From Candidatus Giovannonibacteria bacterium RIFCSPHIGHO2_02_43_16 (GTDB lineage: Bacteria; Patescibacteriota; Minisyncoccia; JACPKW01; UBA11713), in contig MFHJ01000006.1 of NCBI GenBank assembly GCA_001778545.1, positions 1-6,546 on the forward strand: DNA of 6,546 bases. The letters run 5' to 3'. Positions 4,934 through 6,546 of this stretch are shown here, piece after piece. Under the pieces are notes generated by a model, which was not told the origin of the DNA, did not search any database, and was given only the letters and a program-made list of their open reading frames with translations. Position numbers and translations under genes: made by a program. Position 1 is the first letter of the stretch. Every line of letters begins with the position of its first letter.

Positions 4934-4942
4934 TTATCCACA
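4934..4942 (+). promoter_or_regulatory. DnaA-box-like TTATCCACA, copy 3
   Basis: Exact TTATCCACA ending one base before the ATG at 4944, where a Shine-Dalgarno sequence would normally overlap. There is no GA-rich ribosome-binding sequence, so if the 4944 start is right the gene depends on another mode of initiation. Confidence 0.4.
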
Positions 4943-4943
4943 T

Positions 4944-6233
4944 ATGGGACCAATTCTTATATTCGATAAATCGGTTCTTGAGGCATTAAGTCCGGACGAA
5001 GCTGTGTGGCTGGATCAATTTTTTCTCTGCAATATAACACCGCTCTTTTTCGTAGAAACGCTTGCGGATTTGGAAAAGGAAGCGCGCTTCGGCAACAGCC
5101 CGCAGGATGTAGTTGGTAGTTTGGCGTACAAAACGCCAGATTTGCACTCAAAAGCGAACCTTCATCACCAAACATTACTCGAAGGCGAATTGTCGGGGCA
5201 AGGCGAATTGGATATGGAATACGGCAGACCGCATATCGGAGGCGGGAGATTTGTAGAACTTGGGGGACAAACCGGCGCTTTCTTTGAAGCATCACTAGAG
5301 GAAGAAGCTCTCAAAAGATGGCAGGAACATAAGTTTCTTGAACTGGAACGCTCGTTCGCAAAGTTTTGGCGCGTGGGGTTGAGAAACATCAAACTCGAAG
5401 ATGTTTACTCTCAATACCAAAAAAGTTTTGCTGGCAGACCAAAACCGAAAACGCTTGGAGAGGTAAAAGAGATGACGGATAAAATCATAAGTAGTCCTGA
5501 CCAAGAACAGGTGTTGATTATGGGACTTTCTTCACTTGGTGTTTCCCCGCGTTTCAAGGACGAAATAATTGCACGATGGAAAAAGGAGGGCTGTCCTCCG
5601 ATTAAACAATTCGCGCCGTATTTTACGCACGTGATAACTGTTGACCTACTCTTTCAAATAGGAATAGGCGTTGATTTGATTGGACGGGGCAGACCAAGTC
5701 ACAGAGCCGATATCGCTTACCTCTATTACCTGCCTTTCTGTATGGTTTTTAGTTCAAATGACAAACTTCACAAAGCTGTTGTGCCTTTATTTTTACGTCC
5801 GAATCAAAGTTTCATTTCTGGAAGTGATTTGAAAGACGATCTAGGGAGATTGGATGCTCACTATTCTGCCTTACCAGAAGAAACAAAAGCTCGCGGACTT
5901 TATTATTTTGCGAACTCGCCTCCGCACGACACATCTTTTTTAACAACTCGTCTTTGGGACAAACATATGTCATCAAGTTGGAGAGAAGGAGGCGGACGAG
6001 AACCTCAGCCGCACAGCCCTATCGGGAAAGAACTCCAATCAAAGCTGCGAGAACTGGAGGAAAAAGCAAAAAAGGAGGGATCTACAGCTCCAACATGGAA
6101 AGGAGAATCGGACCAAATGGTCATTAAACGAATGGTGAGCGGTAAGAGAGGTAAGTGGAATCGTTTTCCGCCAGAAGTAATGAATAGACGAAAAAATGCC
6201 AATGGCGAATGGGAGGACATTCCGACTAAATAA
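4944..6233 (+). CDS. PIN-like protein of unknown function, 429 aa
   Basis: I do not recognise a named family. The ends of the first 280 residues look like a split PIN-type nuclease core: ILIFDKSVLEAL (Asp8), then ITPLFFVETLADLEKE (Glu38, Asp42), and later RADIAYLYYLPFCMVFSSND (Asp256, Asp273), the usual order of acidic residues with a strand before the last. Between them lies a long insertion (about 50-225), with glycine-rich GRPHIGGGRFVELGG and charged helices. Residues 355-429 form a polar, lysine-rich tail with a short coiled-coil-like LQSKLRELEEKAKKEG. No membrane segment. A short DNA direct repeat (AAGGCGAATTG at 5182 and 5200) encodes the GEL/GEL pair. It follows vsr by 32 bases and may be co-transcribed. 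It appears less AT-rich than the endonuclease and vsr, suggesting separate acquisition. PIN-like assignment is moderate; an RNase in defence is a guess. Confidence 0.75.
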   Translation: MGPILIFDKSVLEALSPDEAVWLDQFFLCNITPLFFVETLADLEKEARFGNSPQDVVGSLAYKTPDLHSKANLHHQTLLEGELSGQGELDMEYGRPHIGGGRFVELGGQTGAFFEASLEEEALKRWQEHKFLELERSFAKFWRVGLRNIKLEDVYSQYQKSFAGRPKPKTLGEVKEMTDKIISSPDQEQVLIMGLSSLGVSPRFKDEIIARWKKEGCPPIKQFAPYFTHVITVDLLFQIGIGVDLIGRGRPSHRADIAYLYYLPFCMVFSSNDKLHKAVVPLFLRPNQSFISGSDLKDDLGRLDAHYSALPEETKARGLYYFANSPPHDTSFLTTRLWDKHMSSSWREGGGREPQPHSPIGKELQSKLRELEEKAKKEGSTAPTWKGESDQMVIKRMVSGKRGKWNRFPPEVMNRRKNANGEWEDIPTK

Positions 6234-6245
6234 CTCCGCCAAAAA

Positions 6246-6314
6246 ATTCGCCAGCCCAAGCGAGGGCGCGGCGGAAGGGGGGTGTGGGGGGAATTCCGCC
6301 GCGCCCGAGCGAAT
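6246..6314. repeat. large inverted repeat with a G-rich loop
   Basis: GGGCGCGGCGGAA (6264-6276) is perfectly complementary to TTCCGCCGCGCCC (6294-6306). The 17-base loop contains GGGGGG-TGT-GGGGGG. The outer ATTCGC (6246-6251) pairs with GCGAAT (6309-6314), with an extra 10 bases in the left arm. It lies 12 bases after the PIN-like gene and could protect or end its transcript, though no T-run follows on the plus strand. Confidence 0.7.
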
Positions 6315-6387
6315 ACAAACAGAGGCCAGCCCCGCCGCCCTGCTCGTTGAGAGCAGAAGCCAGCAAAAAAGTTTTCTTTTCCTTTTA

Positions 6388-6417
6388 CCTGCCCGCCGAA
6401 GCCTCGGCGCAGGCGGG
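6388..6417. repeat. dispersed palindrome CCTGCCCGCC...GGCGGG
   Basis: CCCGCC (6392-6397) pairs with GGCGGG (6412-6417), with an inner GCC/GGC pair, forming a compact hairpin. It shares the CCTGCCCGCC left end with the elements at 620 and 806, so three copies with this end occur in the window. Confidence 0.7.
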
Positions 6418-6432
6418 TCTACAAACTCTACG

Positions 6433-6466
6433 CCCTCCCGCCTTCGTTAAAACTACGGTGGACAGG
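6433..6466 (-). repeat. decayed reverse-orientation copy of the element at 620
   Basis: Bases 6441-6466 match the reverse complement of 620-645 at 22 of 26 positions. All four differences are transitions, which suggests an old copy drifting without selection, in contrast to the copy held in a reading frame. Confidence 0.65.
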
Positions 6467-6520
6467 CGCCCCGGACTTCGACCCTTCAAGATACTTCAGG
6501 GCAGGCAGGGCAAAAAATTA

Positions 6521-6546
6521 ATGGAAAGCAACATTCCAACATTCTG
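6521..6546 (+). CDS. possible start of a further gene, cut by the window end
   Basis: ATG followed by eight open codons (MESNIPTF) to the edge, after an A-rich stretch typical of the starts here. Too short to judge. Confidence 0.2.

Larger units (their letters stand above)
6234..6520. other. non-coding stretch dense in palindromic repeats
   Basis: About 290 bases without a convincing gene. It holds a large hairpin (6246-6314), a small hairpin CTGCTC/GAGCAG (6340-6356), a T-rich tract (6371-6386), the palindrome at 6388-6417, the decayed element at 6433-6466 and a further repeat-like segment at 6479-6510 (CCCTTCAAG...CTTCAGGG, then GCAGGCAGGG). A frame open through 6196-6450 is low-complexity and crosses the hairpin, so it is not credible. 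No classical stem followed directly by a T-run is seen after the 6233 stop. Confidence 0.6.

Noticed and set aside
1509..4942. The three DnaA-box-like sites as a replication origin
   Set aside because: They are far apart with no cluster, no AT-rich unwinding element and no dnaA or dnaN nearby.
6196..6450. 84-codon plus-strand frame after the PIN-like gene
   Set aside because: It starts inside the previous gene, runs through the large hairpin and palindromes, and yields low-complexity Ala/Ser/Gly sequence.

Overview
The window looks like an accessory, defence-type region of a bacterium of the Candidate Phyla Radiation (Patescibacteria, probably a Parcubacteria-like lineage). The reasons are the GC-rich imperfect palindromes of the CCTGCCCGCC...GGCGGG type, both between and inside genes, lysine-rich AT-biased coding sequence, very tight gene spacing, and nearly absent Shine-Dalgarno sequences. 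TGA is used as a stop (768-770, 1668-1670), which argues against the recoded Gracilibacteria/Absconditabacteria. This assignment is inference from style, not from a marker gene.

Left part (1-1774). Two small unrecognised genes lie in tandem (3-563, 567-770). The second carries two palindromic elements inside its reading frame. Next comes a short open fragment (773-919) resembling the N-terminus of a helicase-like protein, then an NYN-domain (LabA-like, PIN-fold) nuclease gene (924-1451) with a bidirectional terminator at its end. A leftward sigma70-type promoter follows, then a second copy of the helicase N-terminal fragment (1527-1670) and an N-terminal fragment of radC (1667-1774). The two helicase fragments are homologous. 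Each is split by a different palindromic element at a different position, so each copy shows the uninterrupted site for the other's insertion.

Centre (1781-4911). This is a type II restriction-modification locus: a PD-(D/E)XK endonuclease (1781-2830, +), abutting tail to tail a cytosine-5 methyltransferase (4408-2831, -), with a divergent Vsr-type mismatch endonuclease (4504-4911, +). The methyltransferase is the highlight. Its first 200 residues are an apparently complete LexA repressor: winged-helix DNA-binding domain, Ala-Gly cleavage site and Ser/Lys protease dyad, all in one open frame with a complete C5 methyltransferase. Its promoter is a good TTGATT-17-TATAAT, and the spacer is exactly an ACCGAA-N5-ACCGAA direct repeat, a candidate operator. 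The simplest model is a modification enzyme that represses its own divergent promoter region and is released by RecA-stimulated self-cleavage after DNA damage, linking methylation (and perhaps Vsr repair of deaminated 5-methylcytosine) to the SOS response. The architecture is seen directly; the model is inference.

Right part (4944-6546). A 429-residue PIN-like protein of unknown role follows vsr after 32 bases. After it come about 290 bases without a convincing gene, filled with palindromes, including a 13-bp perfect stem with a G-rich loop and a decayed inverted copy of the element found in the second gene. A possible new start codon lies at the very edge (6521). The 9-mer TTATCCACA (DnaA-box consensus) occurs three times, always just upstream of a rightward start codon. 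No tRNA, rRNA, CRISPR array or transposase gene is visible.
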